From: Ascidiaceihabitans sp039975415
Lineage (GTDB): Bacteria; Pseudomonadota; Alphaproteobacteria; Rhodobacterales; Rhodobacteraceae
DNA length: 64,000 nt
Direction: 5' to 3' (one strand)
Assembly: GCF_039975415.1 (NCBI RefSeq)
Contig: NZ_JBDWHD010000005.1
Shown here: one piece after another, positions 24,162 to 33,174 of the stretch
How positions within the stretch are numbered: the stretch's first letter is position 1
How the letters are laid out: every line of letters starts with the position of its first letter
Made by a program: the position numbers and the translations under genes
The notes under the pieces: model-generated
The model's database searches: none
What the model was told of the DNA's origin: nothing
The model's input: the letters and a program-made list of their open reading frames with translations, nothing else

Positions 24162-26732
24162 ATGATCCGGAATTTAAGAATCGCAATCAAACTCCCTGCT
24201 GCAATTGTCGTGCTATGCAGTATCGCAGTGGGTATGATGGCTTACATGGCGGTTGGATCAGCTCATCAAATCTTGGAGAACCAGGCGCAGACCAGATTGA
24301 CAAGTATCGCAAACGCTAAAAGGCTATCTCTGAAGTCATCACTCGATGCGCTTCGAACAAGTGTTGTCTCGCAATCAAACTCACCTGTATTTCGTGGAGC
24401 CCTTACAGCTTTTGTCGGAGCGTTTGAAGCCATCCCAGGAGACAAATTCGACCATTTGCGCCAGCGATTTGTGATCGACAACGAACACCCAAAAGGGGAA
24501 AAGCACTTTTTGGACTTTGCTGAGGGCCGTGATGGTTACAACCGCGCCCATCGCAAGTTTCACCCATATTTGAGATCGCTGGTTGAGAAGAACGGCTATG
24601 CTGATCTTTATTTGGTCGACGAATATGGAAACGTTCTTTTTAGTGTGATGAAACACGAAGATTACGCAATCCGCATCTCAGATGAAGGCATCGCGGAAAC
24701 TGGACTTACGCGCATCTTCGCAGACTTGATTAACGGTGGAAACGCCTCGCCCTTTGTTTTTGAAGACTTTTCGGAATACGAACTGGCACAATCGACCTCG
24801 TCGGCCTTTATGGGGACCCCGATACAGGCCTCAAACGGCGCAATCCTGGGCGTCCTTATTGTTAGGTTTGAAAAGGAAGCAATCAGGGTGACTGACGACT
24901 CCTTGGCCGGTCTCGGTGAAACTGGCGTCGTCTATGCCATCGGCGACAACAGAGCCTTGCGCGCGTTGAGTGGAAATGCCAGCGAGCAGGCGTTCATAAT
25001 TGATGAAAACGCCGTAGGGCCTGTCGCATCAGCATTGTCTGGGGCATCGGGCGTCGTAGAGACTACAACATTTTCCGGGACTCCGGCCTTAGCAGCCTAC
25101 TTACCCATGCAGTTCGCCGGTACATCTTGGGCCGTCGTTGCTGAGCAGGAAAACAGGGAGCTTTTTGCTGACATATCAACACTACTGAAGTCTACTGTCA
25201 CAAATGGCGCAATACTGATGTTGTTTTCTGCGGTGATTGGGATTCTTTTTGCCAAGAGTATCACACGCCCTCTGCTGTCCGTACGAGACGTAATGTTAAA
25301 TGTCGCGAGAGGCGAATTGTCCAGTGACGTGCCGGAGACAGATCGTCTTGATGAAATCGGTGATCTGTCTCGAGCTCTGGACACCATGCGCAGTGACCTA
25401 CAATCTGCCGATGCCGAGTTGATTGCCCGCAACAAAGAGCAGGAAACCGCCAGTAAAGAGATGGCGGAGATGGCGGCAGACCGAGAGAAAGCTGCACTGC
25501 GTGAGGTTGAAATAGCAAAAGAAAAAGAAGCCTCAGATCGCGAGACGGCGCAGGCGCGAGAGGCAATGATGATCGATCTTGGGAAATCCTTTGGCACGGT
25601 TGTCGAAGCGGCCATCGGTGGCGAGTTTTCGAATCGTGTAGAGGCGAAGTTCTCCGATCAAATCCTCAACCAGCTTGCAGAAAACATCAACCAATTGCTG
25701 GGTGCTGTGGATCAGGGCCTGTCCGAGACTGGGCAAGTGCTAGAGCGTGTCGCTGATGGGGATCTGACTAAGGGTATGGAGGGCGACTTCCGCGGTGCAT
25801 TTGGGCACCTGCAGGGCAATGTCAATAATATGATAGACGGGCTTAAGTCTCTCATCATTGAGATCTCGGGGAGCGGCAGCACACTTGCGGAATCGTCGGC
25901 TGAATTGCGTGATACCTCAGGTGTTTTGTCAAACCGGGCGGAACAAAATGCGGCATCCCTTGAGGAGGCGTCAGCAGCTCTTGAAGAGCTTTCTGCAAGC
26001 ATCAAGCAGGTTGGCGGGAATGTAGCGGATGTGAGTAAGGACGCACAGGCTGCTCGGGATACGGCGCAATCAAGTGAGAAGGTTGCAGCTGATGCCGCAG
26101 CGTCAATGGATAGGATTGCTGCTGCCTCCAAAGAGATCGCAGGTGTTGTGACCGTAATCAATGACATTGCATTCCAGATCAATCTGCTTGCGTTGAACGC
26201 TGGCGTGGAAGCCGCGCGCGCGGGGGAGGCTGGCCGTGGTTTTGCCGTTGTTGCTTCTGAGGTTAGACAGCTTTCGCAAAGAGCTGCAGAGGCGTCAAAC
26301 GAGATCTCAACGGTCATCACAAAGAGCGACACAGCCGTGTATGAGGGTGTTGAAAACGTGTCTCGCGCGCAGTCTTCGTTAGAGGAGATTACAGTCAGCG
26401 TGGTGAGCATTTCAGCTGAGGTTAATGAGATATCTAACACAATAGCCGAACAGGTTGGTGGCGTTGGTGAAATCACAGCTGCCATCAGCCAGATTGACCA
26501 AAGCACACAAAAACAAGCCGCTTCATTTGAAGAAGTCACTGCTGCAAGTGGCCTGTTGGCGAACGAAGCTGATGGTTTGAAGCTGTCGACGGCCCGGTTT
26601 CGTACGGGCGAAGAAGCCAATGTTCTTGAAATGAAACGTCCGGCACCGACTAAGGCGATGCCTAAAGAAAGGCCCAAGATCGTAGCGACTGGTGGCGGTA
26701 GCGTGACCAATGAAGGGTGGGAAGAATTCTGA
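24162..26732 (+). CDS. methyl-accepting chemotaxis protein with C-terminal WEEF tail
   Basis: 856 residues. Order: membrane helix (about 9-32), large periplasmic Cache-type sensor (about 33-335, D-L-Y-L-V-D-E-Y-G-N-V-L-F), second helix (about 345-365), HAMP domains with a charged coiled coil, then the MCP signalling hairpin. The hairpin tip is canonical (I-N-D-I-A-F-Q-I-N-L-L-A-L-N-A, then G-R-G-F-A-V-V-A-S-E-V-R). The last residues are N-E-G-W-E-E-F, a CheR/CheB docking tail like NWETF of enteric receptors. It senses a small ligand and controls CheA. No che genes are in the window, so it is an orphan receptor inside an accessory stretch. Confidence 0.93.
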   Translation: MIRNLRIAIKLPAAIVVLCSIAVGMMAYMAVGSAHQILENQAQTRLTSIANAKRLSLKSSLDALRTSVVSQSNSPVFRGALTAFVGAFEAIPGDKFDHLRQRFVIDNEHPKGEKHFLDFAEGRDGYNRAHRKFHPYLRSLVEKNGYADLYLVDEYGNVLFSVMKHEDYAIRISDEGIAETGLTRIFADLINGGNASPFVFEDFSEYELAQSTSSAFMGTPIQASNGAILGVLIVRFEKEAIRVTDDSLAGLGETGVVYAIGDNRALRALSGNASEQAFIIDENAVGPVASALSGASGVVETTTFSGTPALAAYLPMQFAGTSWAVVAEQENRELFADISTLLKSTVTNGAILMLFSAVIGILFAKSITRPLLSVRDVMLNVARGELSSDVPETDRLDEIGDLSRALDTMRSDLQSADAELIARNKEQETASKEMAEMAADREKAALREVEIAKEKEASDRETAQAREAMMIDLGKSFGTVVEAAIGGEFSNRVEAKFSDQILNQLAENINQLLGAVDQGLSETGQVLERVADGDLTKGMEGDFRGAFGHLQGNVNNMIDGLKSLIIEISGSGSTLAESSAELRDTSGVLSNRAEQNAASLEEASAALEELSASIKQVGGNVADVSKDAQAARDTAQSSEKVAADAAASMDRIAAASKEIAGVVTVINDIAFQINLLALNAGVEAARAGEAGRGFAVVASEVRQLSQRAAEASNEISTVITKSDTAVYEGVENVSRAQSSLEEITVSVVSISAEVNEISNTIAEQVGGVGEITAAISQIDQSTQKQAASFEEVTAASGLLANEADGLKLSTARFRTGEEANVLEMKRPAPTKAMPKERPKIVATGGGSVTNEGWEEF

Positions 26733-26860
26733 TCACATCTGTTGCTCTGGAAAAGGCTTCCTGAGCATGTGTCCTCTTCAGTTTTCGCACCGAAAGGCTA
26801 CTCAATCTCTCTTTGGTCTTGTCCCGCTTACGTTCGGGTCTCTCAACTCATTTATGCAGC

Positions 26861-27054
26861 CTTTGGCGATATGATTACAACAACATCAGACCGCACTCAT
26901 CATTAGAGAACCAAACACCCGCTGAAGCGCGTCGTAGGCTTGAGCAATTTGAGGGCCCCGCGCACGCCGCGCTTGCCCAAACCGACGACCAGAACTATGA
27001 AAACCAGACCCGCAAAGTCTCGTTATGAATGAGGGAGCCTCCGGGGGCAGGTCA
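26861..27054 (+). mobile_element. 3' end of an IS3-family element (orfB tail plus terminal repeat)
   Basis: From about 26864 to the TGA at 27026-27028 the frame encodes an IS3-group transposase tail: Y-D-Y-N-N-I-R-P-H-S-S-L, then T-P-A-E-A-R-R-R-L-E-Q. The end after the stop is CCTCCGGGGGCAGGTCA, whose reverse TGACCTGCCCCCGGAGG is a typical terminal inverted repeat. The left part of the element, including the D and E catalytic residues before the IRPH block, is gone. Confidence 0.8.
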
Positions 27055-27262
27055 GGTGCTCAACATTGTGTTTTTGCCACCATTCCTAAATTCACGCCCA
27101 CTCGCTGAAAATGTTTAATTCGGTTCCAACAGCTTTTGACGCCACCACACTTATGCAGTACACTCATAGGTAGTTTTCGACTGGCCATCAGTCCTGCATT
27201 TCCATACTAGCACACCGAGGCTTTGGCGATTTAAATACGCATTTGAATTAGGGGGTGCATTC

Positions 27263-28024
27263 GTGCTTTCGAAGTGGGCTTGGGTAGCGGCTTTGTGTGT
27301 ATGCACGCTGCCAAACAATGTGTTGTCAGATTCTAACGCCCCCACATCAGACCCTGCAGACATCCCATACAGCAGGCTTCCGGAGGATTTTTGCGACCAT
27401 CTATTTGACCTGAAAGAGAATGTATGGGGCAGCAAGGCGCCAGTGAACCAATTCCTGCGGATGGAGATGGAAGGCAAGACGCTGCCGATCAAGCTGCCGC
27501 GCAACTATCTGGAAGAGCGATGGGATTTCAACGAAGGCTATACGGTGCCAAGCCACGGATTTCGCGTGGACATGGACAGCTTTGCGCCGATTTATAGCAG
27601 GGACTTGCGTGCGTTTTGGGATACGCGAGGGCAACGTCATTTGAGTATTGTGGTCGCTGATACGACAGATTTACCCCAAATACTAAAGTCCTTAACCCGC
27701 ATCCGATTTCCAAAACCAGAACTGCATGGCGGGCTAACCCGAAACTACATTGCAAATTTGGATCTTGTCCGAACTGAACCAGCACGTCCTGTCGTGATGC
27801 ACTCGATAATGTACTCAGGCTATGACGCGTCAAACACACTAACGGACGTGTTCCGGTGTACCAGAGAGGGTTATGGCGTCAATCAAACATGCTCTCACTA
27901 TTTTCGAGCGCATGCCGTTGACGTGAACACACGCTTTAACGGTTCGCACCTATCCGAATGGAAAACAATCAAAGCCAATGTCACCCAATTCTTGGGTTGC
28001 ATGCTGAGTAACGAGGAAGAGTAA
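27263..28024 (+). CDS. exported hypothetical protein
   Basis: 253 residues from GTG 27263 (GGGGGTG upstream). A signal peptide (L-S-K-W-A-W-V-A-A-L-C-V-C ... V-L-S) is followed by a mixed alpha/beta domain with cysteines in D-F-C-D-H-L, F-R-C-T-R-E and T-C-S-H-Y and a C-terminal L-G-C-M-L. I recognise no family. It lies 2 bases before a second, broken gene, suggesting a two-gene unit of transferred origin. Confidence 0.6.
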   Translation: MLSKWAWVAALCVCTLPNNVLSDSNAPTSDPADIPYSRLPEDFCDHLFDLKENVWGSKAPVNQFLRMEMEGKTLPIKLPRNYLEERWDFNEGYTVPSHGFRVDMDSFAPIYSRDLRAFWDTRGQRHLSIVVADTTDLPQILKSLTRIRFPKPELHGGLTRNYIANLDLVRTEPARPVVMHSIMYSGYDASNTLTDVFRCTREGYGVNQTCSHYFRAHAVDVNTRFNGSHLSEWKTIKANVTQFLGCMLSNEEE

Positions 28025-28026
28025 GA

Positions 28027-28353
28027 ATGAGCCTGTCCAGTACCCAACTGTCCATTTTGGCGTCACATGCCGAAGTTGGTGATCGCGTTGCATATTACGA
28101 AACCTGACATGCGCCGAAAACTGACCACATACAGCTCGTTCGCTTGCAAAACGGCGTTACCTACAAGGACCGTAAACTCTTGCATTGGTCAGACAATGGA
28201 CACGCAAGCATCACAGTGTATTTCACGATGCTTATGGCTGGTCTTTGGCACGATGATGAACCGGTCGTCTGGAATTTTTCGAAAGAGGTGTATTCTAGGC
28301 CAGCTACCGACGCGGAATTATCGGATCTACAAGTAGGTCAGGGTTCTCGATAA
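28027..28353 (+). pseudogene. hypothetical gene with an in-frame TGA
   Basis: ATG 28027 follows the upstream stop by 2 bases. The frame reads 26 codons (M-S-L-S-S-T-Q-L ... R-V-A-Y-Y-E-T), meets TGA at 28105-28107, and then continues open in the same frame to 28353 with coherent sequence (H-I-Q-L-V-R-L-Q-N-G-V-T-Y, W-S-D-N-G-H-A-S-I-T-V-Y-F). A TGG-to-TGA change (E-T-W-H-A-P) would explain it. The product would be about 107 residues, of unknown function. The 3' end overlaps a minus-strand gene. Confidence 0.55.
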
Positions 28354-29020
28354 ACCTTCGAATGTTTCGCAAAAAATGCGGTTTAGATAGTCCGGAAAGA
28401 TACTCTTGCCCGGACCGACCGTGGGGCGGAGATAACCAATTTTGGACGGCGGGGAAGCTGGTCGAAGTAAACCCGTGTTGTAGAACTTTGCCGTTCAAAG
28501 CGTCTGTTTGACGATGCAACGCGATGATCCAGTCGGCACTGTGCCACCAACGCGCGTAGGCCAGGCAAAATGCGTACTGACAAAAGCATTGAGTCTTCGC
28601 AAAATCGCCTCTGTGTTCTTTGGCAAAGAACACATCCCCCATGTAGATCAGCCCGTCCTTAATGGCTGCCGCGTCTTCATCCAAATTCGACATAACCTTG
28701 GTGTTGCTGTCCCGAGGGAAATGTCGAGAGTGCATCTGAGCCAAGTGCATCCCGACATCATTGTCACCAATATTGTCAAACCGTGCCCCAAGGGTGCCGA
28801 CAATTTCTGAGCCTTTGCGCATGATCAGCCAGAAGCTGTTGTTTGAGTTGAAGTCATTTTTTGCCGGTGAAAGAATAGATTGGATAGGGTTGCGGCTTGG
28901 AAGGCCTTCGATCTGATCAGCTAGATCGAGATCGATGGTACAATCTTCCAGATCGTATCCTTTCGCGGACATGTATTCCAGACACATCGCAGCCATTGTA
29001 AAAACAGACGTTGAAGGCAC
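28304..29020 (-). CDS. hypothetical protein, possibly acyltransferase-like
   Basis: 238 residues from GTG 29020; ATG 28996 is an alternative. The middle (F-W-L-I-M-R-K-G-S-E-I-V-G-T-L-G-A-R) looks like the beta strands of a GNAT fold, with V-M-S-N-L-D-E-D and Q-Y-A-F-C-L-A-Y-A-R-W-W-H later. No catalytic motif is clear, so the fold idea is weak. The C-terminus overlaps the broken gene on the other strand. Confidence 0.5.
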   Translation of the reverse strand: MPSTSVFTMAAMCLEYMSAKGYDLEDCTIDLDLADQIEGLPSRNPIQSILSPAKNDFNSNNSFWLIMRKGSEIVGTLGARFDNIGDNDVGMHLAQMHSRHFPRDSNTKVMSNLDEDAAAIKDGLIYMGDVFFAKEHRGDFAKTQCFCQYAFCLAYARWWHSADWIIALHRQTDALNGKVLQHGFTSTSFPAVQNWLSPPHGRSGQEYLSGLSKPHFLRNIRRFIENPDLLVDPIIPRR

Positions 29021-29246
29021 TCTGGGTTCTCCTCGGCTGCCGTTTCATTGGTTGTCCTATTTTTTAGATGATGTGTGCAAGGTTCCTATTGGCAGCGGTG
29101 GCACTGTGGCTGAGAATTGGATGTATGACGTACTTCTGCATAGTGTTGAGTTGTTTGGGGAGCGGTCATTCGCTGCGTTGTGCGCCGAGGTCCGGTACGC
29201 GGCAAAGGGATACTTCGCAGCAATCGCTCGAACGGCTGCTTTGTAA
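29020..29246 (+). other. possible fragment of an unknown gene
   Basis: This stretch keeps an open frame with protein-like sequence (L-P-F-H-W-L-S-Y-F-L-D-D-V, then A-E-N-W-M-Y-D-V-L-L-H-S-V-E-L-F) ending at TAA 29246. No start with a ribosome site is visible and the upstream part is antisense to the 28304-29020 gene. Probably the 3' remnant of a gene, or chance. Confidence 0.25.
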
Positions 29247-29272
29247 AAAAAAAGGCGACACAATGTGCCGCC
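29245..29272 (-). terminator. rho-independent terminator of the YHS-domain gene
   Basis: Minus strand: GGCGGCAC-ATT-GTGTCGCC followed by nine T. One stem mismatch. It lies 28 bases past the stop at 29300. Confidence 0.85.
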
Positions 29273-29299
29273 CTTTCTATTAGCTTATTGCTGCGAAAC

Positions 29300-29785
29300 T
29301 TACAGGTCTTCGACTGCTGTGCTACGAATGTTCGTCCACTGGTCTTCGGCTTTCGAGATGGTGCCATCGCGGTCTTTGTTGAATTCATCAAAGATGGCAC
29401 GGTTCAAGAAGACATAGAGGGAACCATCGATAACAGCGTGATACTCAGGGTCGCCGTCGAACTTCTTCCCAACCGACACACCGAATGTGCAGAAGCCGCC
29501 GTTCTGGGGCAGGTATGCAGCGGGATCTGCTTCGAAAGTCTTCATGTTTTCTTCAGTGGAGAAGTAGTATGCAACATCATCGAACACGGCCGTATAAGCC
29601 GCCGTGCCCTCAACGGGGTTTGCAGTTGCGATAAACTCAACCGGGTCCACTCCGTGCAGGCCCAGAGGTGCACCGGCTGCGGTGATGCCGCGTGAAACGT
29701 TGTGTTCGTCTGCTGCCATTGCGGCCGTGCTGCTGAGAGCAAGACCGGTCAAAAGAGCAGAGGTGATTGCGAGTTTCTTGAACAT
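29300..29785 (-). CDS. exported YHS-domain protein
   Basis: 161 residues. Signal peptide M-F-K-K-L-A-I-T-S-A-L-L-T-G-L-A-L ... A-M-A. The YHS-like domain shows G-V-D-P-V-E-F, Y-Y-F-S-T-E-E-N-M-K-T-F and P-A-A-Y-L-P-Q-N-G-G-F-C. YHS domains bind metals and occur in metal transporters and small periplasmic proteins. ATG 29785 has AAGGATC upstream. Metal binding here is inference. Confidence 0.85.
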   Translation of the reverse strand: MFKKLAITSALLTGLALSSTAAMAADEHNVSRGITAAGAPLGLHGVDPVEFIATANPVEGTAAYTAVFDDVAYYFSTEENMKTFEADPAAYLPQNGGFCTFGVSVGKKFDGDPEYHAVIDGSLYVFLNRAIFDEFNKDRDGTISKAEDQWTNIRSTAVEDL

Positions 29786-30004
29786 TTGAAGATCCTTTTT
29801 CTGACTATGAGCACCCGACTGCCGAGTGCCCATTTCGTGCTGATTGAGATATCAAGTTTGAACTTTTTGACAATAGATCTGGCTTTGCTATGAACTAATC
29901 GTATGAATTTTAGAACTATCTGACAATTTCGGGGGAAATGAGAAGGTCATATAGTCTTCATTCCCCTACTTGGAAAAAAACGAGGGTGCCTTCAAACGGG
30001 AAAA

Positions 30005-30027
30005 GGGCCGCACATGTTGTGCGGCCC
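30005..30027 (-). terminator. terminator after the SPW-like membrane protein gene
   Basis: GGGCCGCACA-TGT-TGTGCGGCCC, a perfect 10-bp stem; CTTTTCCC follows on the minus strand. It lies 22 bases past the stop at 30049. Confidence 0.8.
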
Positions 30028-30048
30028 CCCCCAACTTAAACTTGAGGC

Positions 30049-30411
30049 TTAAGCGCTCAATGCTTCGTCTTCCGGCTGATGGAGGCCAACAACCATGAGG
30101 ACGGTGGCGCCAAGCAGCGCGTAGTACCAGAAGTCGAGGCCCGTGAAGCCGAGCGCAAAAGGTGCTATGACAAAGACGGCACCGACTAACCCATCAACGG
30201 CCAAGTGGATGCTGTAAGGCAGGACACGGATAAGGCCGAGATGGTGATCGGTTAGAACCGTCAGGCCGAAGGCCGCAACGCCGGTGACCACTGAAAGCCA
30301 AAACGCCAGAGGGTTGTCAGCGCCAAGGCCGAACAGGAATGGCATGGCGATAAGGCCAATGGCGACGGGATAATCAAGGTAAGCGTGTATCGTTTTGGTA
30401 ACAAAGCGCAT
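30049..30411 (-). CDS. small four-helix membrane protein, SPW-repeat-like
   Basis: 120 residues with four hydrophobic segments and a pseudo-duplicated pattern: P-V-A-I-G-L-I-A-M-P-F-L-F-G-L and, in the second half, V-I-A-P-F-A-L-G-F-T-G-L-D-F-W-Y-Y. This matches the general look of SPW-repeat proteins of unknown function. It sits between a YHS protein gene and an AraC regulator on the same strand. Confidence 0.75.
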   Translation of the reverse strand: MRFVTKTIHAYLDYPVAIGLIAMPFLFGLGADNPLAFWLSVVTGVAAFGLTVLTDHHLGLIRVLPYSIHLAVDGLVGAVFVIAPFALGFTGLDFWYYALLGATVLMVVGLHQPEDEALSA

Positions 30412-30525
30412 GGTATTTTTCCTCAGAGTTTGAGCTGCGACGCAGCATTGATGAGGTCAAATTAGGCGCTGGGTTCGGATGCATCCATGTCCGGAAGTCT
30501 GCAAAAATTCGCAGATCGTTCAATC

Positions 30526-31476
30526 TTATGTACGAACGAGGTTTTGAGACTTGCGGAATTCGGCTGGTGTCATCCCAGTCTCTTTTTTGAAGACACGTGT
30601 GAAGGACGAGTCGGAAGAGTACCCTGCATTTTCAGCCGCTTCAGAAAGCGATGCGCCCGGTTCCTGTAGTACGCGCTTCGCAAGCTCCATCCGCCAACGC
30701 GTAACATACTCTAAGGGCGTTATATTCATCGTCTTGTGGAACTGAACGGCAAAGCTAGTCCGCGACATGCCGGCGGCTTGGGCGAGGGTTTCCACCGTCC
30801 AACCCTCTGTCGGTGTCTTGTGAAAAGCATCAAGGGCGCGGCTGAGGTTCTTGTCAGAGAATGCGCCCAACCCCCATTCCGTTGCCTCATCGCCGTCGAT
30901 AAAGCTGCGGATGGCTTGCGCGAAGATCGCTTCTGACATCTTCAATGCAATTAGGTCGCCACCCAACTTTGCTCCACCGGCTTCCTCCCCGATCATGCGG
31001 AGCGTGGCTTCCATCCAGCGCCCGGCACTTTCACCATAATTCTTGAGGTGAATGTACGGTGGCAAACGGTCCAGTAGGACATGACGCGAGCTCGGATCGA
31101 AAGAGAAGTGCCCACAGACCAGCTGCGTCTCGCTCTGCATCTCTTCCCCGCCATAAACGAGAACGCCTGAGCCATCATAACCAGACTTTTCCAGCACCGC
31201 GTCAAGCGGCAGGATTGTCTTCTCCGGCTCATGTCCACAATAGAGTGAGTGTGGCGCACCATGCGGAATGATCACAAGATCGCCCTGGGCGAGGTCAACG
31301 ATATCGTCTGTACCATCCACACACACTAAGCAGGCGCCGCGATGTGCAAAGTGAAAACGAGCGACGTTCTCGTAGCTCGGAACGGCAACACCCCAAGGCT
31401 TTGAGAACGATGTGCGGAAGTACAGCGTTCCCTGCATCGAAAGGTTCGTCAGGATATGGCTAAGAAGATCAAGCAT
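30526..31476 (-). CDS. AraC-family regulator with cupin-6 sensor domain
   Basis: 316 residues. The N-terminal AraC_binding/cupin_6 domain contains F-A-H-R-G-A-C-L-V-C-V-D-G and D-L-V-I-I-P-H-G-A-P-H. The C-terminal double HTH has V-E-T-L-A-Q-A-A-G-M-S-R-T-S-F-A-V-Q-F, and S-L-S-E-A-A-E-N-A-G-Y-S-S-D-S-S-F-T-R-V-F-K-K. The inducer is unknown. The genes downstream on the same strand are candidate targets, as is the broken DUF4142 gene that diverges from it. Confidence 0.9.
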   Translation of the reverse strand: MLDLLSHILTNLSMQGTLYFRTSFSKPWGVAVPSYENVARFHFAHRGACLVCVDGTDDIVDLAQGDLVIIPHGAPHSLYCGHEPEKTILPLDAVLEKSGYDGSGVLVYGGEEMQSETQLVCGHFSFDPSSRHVLLDRLPPYIHLKNYGESAGRWMEATLRMIGEEAGGAKLGGDLIALKMSEAIFAQAIRSFIDGDEATEWGLGAFSDKNLSRALDAFHKTPTEGWTVETLAQAAGMSRTSFAVQFHKTMNITPLEYVTRWRMELAKRVLQEPGASLSEAAENAGYSSDSSFTRVFKKETGMTPAEFRKSQNLVRT

Positions 31477-31612
31477 GGGAAATACCTACTCTTACTGACG
31501 GGAATGTACAGAGGGTTGAACGATCTGCACAGGATTTCGAATGTTTGGCCACTCTTGGGCTCGAGGGCGCAGAGGTATCCAAACATGCCGATAGCCTAGG
31601 GAGAAAGCTCAA

Positions 31613-31752
31613 ATGAGGAAATCGATTGCCTCAGTTATTGCCGCGATTGCCCTGTTTGGATCGCAAGCAATTGCACAAGACGTCGCTGACATGAGCAACT
31701 TGGAATACGCGCACATTGCATACACAGCCGACAACATCGACATCCGTTATTG
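31613..31752 (+). pseudogene. truncated DUF4142-like exported protein gene
   Basis: ATG 31613 starts a normal signal peptide (R-K-S-I-A-S-V-I-A-A-I-A-L-F-G) and then V-A-D-M-S-N-L-E-Y-A-H-I-A-Y-T-A-D-N-I-D-I-R-Y, like the beginning of DUF4142 outer-membrane proteins. After about residue 46 the similarity breaks and the frame runs on into unrelated sequence to 32089, antisense to the sqr gene. The rest of the gene is lost. Confidence 0.55.
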
Positions 31753-31922
31753 GCGAACCCTCGTGCAGCCGCAGCATGACTTATGCTGCGTTTGCGCTGT
31801 TTTTTCATGTGGCATTGCGGCATTAGAAGCCGTCATTCATTTGACTTTCAGCAGACCATTGACGGTTACGCCCATAGCGTTGTCCGGACTAAATCGAACA
31901 TCTCAATCAAAATGGCGGCAAT

Positions 31923-33137
31923 CTAAGACGTCGTCTTTGTCAGCCATTCTTTGCCTTTCAGCATGGCATTCCAATAGACCCAAGGCAGCACCGATTTCTT
32001 CAGAAACCATGCGGCGCGCCTTGGCTTTGTGCTGTCCCAAGGAAAGCTGGGCATCAGTTTTCCACCGTAGCCGAATTCTGCCAGAATGATCTTGCCGTGC
32101 TCTACCGTCAGCGGGCATGAGCCGTAGCCGTCATAGGCCTGTGGCATTGTGGCACTCTTCATTAGTGCGATCAGGTTGTCAGCAACGATAGGCGCTTGTT
32201 TGCGCGCGGCTGCGGCGGTTTTAGCATTGGGGGTAGAGGTCACGTCACCAAGGCCAAAGACATTCGACGCGATGGTGCTTTGCAGCGTCGCTTGATCGAC
32301 GGCCAACCATCCGCCCTCATTTGCCAAGGGGCTGTTCTTGATAAAGTCAGGTGCACATTGGGGCGGACAAACATGCAGCATATCAAATTTGCGCTCGACC
32401 AGCTGCGGCTCTTCACCTTCTTTGGTCACTTTAAAGGTCGCTGTCTGATTGGGCCCGTCGACCTTTACCAGATTGTGCCCGAAGTCGAGATTGATGCCAT
32501 AGCTGTCTACGTATTTCATCAGCGGAGGCACATAATCCGCACAGCCAAACAGGACTGGCCCCGCATTGCAGAATGACACATTGATGTCTTTGATTTTGCC
32601 GGCCTGAGACCACGTGCAGCACGATAAATACATCGCTTTTTGGGGCGCGCCTGCGCATTTGATCGGCATGGGTGGTTGGGTGAAAATCGCCTCTTTCCCG
32701 CGCATTTTCTGAACCAGATCCCATGTGTAAGGTGCAAGATCATAACGGTAGTTCGAGGTCACGCCGTTCTTGCCAAGCGCATCCTCGAGCCCCTCAATCG
32801 CGGACCAATCAAGCTTAAGCCCTGCAGCTACCACGAGATATTCATAGCTGAGCATTTTGCCGTCTTCGAGGGTGACCGAGTTTTCATCTGGCTGGAATGA
32901 CGCCACAGCCCCTGTAATATGTGTGACAAATGAAGGCATTACACTGGCGGTGGATCGTGCCGTTTCTTCCTTTTTGAAGATACCCGCACCAACCATGGTC
33001 CAGCCGGGCTGGTAGTAATGGGTCTGTGAGGGTTCTATGATCGCAATCCGCAACGACGCGTCACGCTTGTGTAGGCTGGCTGCGGTCGCAATTCCCGCAG
33101 CTCCGCCGCCGACGATAAGAATTTGATGATCTGCCAT
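31923..33137 (-). CDS. sqr: sulfide:quinone oxidoreductase-like flavoprotein
   Basis: 404 residues. FAD loop I-L-I-V-G-G-G-A-A-G-I-A-T-A-A-S; H-Y-Y-Q-P-G-W-T, L-V-V-A-A-G, P-P-M-P-I-K-C-A-G-A-P-Q-K, and a C-terminal G-L-G-D-V-T and F-P-W-D. One catalytic Cys is that in P-I-K-C; V-C-P-P-Q-C-A-P supplies others. SQR oxidises H2S, passes electrons to quinone and makes glutathione persulfide or polysulfide. It is the third gene of frmA-blh-sqr, next to an SBP56 gene whose product can release H2S, so removal of sulfide is the likely job. Confidence 0.88.
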   Translation of the reverse strand: MADHQILIVGGGAAGIATAASLHKRDASLRIAIIEPSQTHYYQPGWTMVGAGIFKKEETARSTASVMPSFVTHITGAVASFQPDENSVTLEDGKMLSYEYLVVAAGLKLDWSAIEGLEDALGKNGVTSNYRYDLAPYTWDLVQKMRGKEAIFTQPPMPIKCAGAPQKAMYLSCCTWSQAGKIKDINVSFCNAGPVLFGCADYVPPLMKYVDSYGINLDFGHNLVKVDGPNQTATFKVTKEGEEPQLVERKFDMLHVCPPQCAPDFIKNSPLANEGGWLAVDQATLQSTIASNVFGLGDVTSTPNAKTAAAARKQAPIVADNLIALMKSATMPQAYDGYGSCPLTVEHGKIILAEFGYGGKLMPSFPWDSTKPRRAAWFLKKSVLPWVYWNAMLKGKEWLTKTTS

Positions 33138-33174
33138 GATGATGCGGGCCTCCCAACCCTTGTGCTGATGCGCC

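Noticed and set aside
28105..28107. TGA as a selenocysteine codon
   Set aside because: No hairpin of SECIS type is evident right after it and the protein context does not match a known selenoprotein; a nonsense change is simpler.
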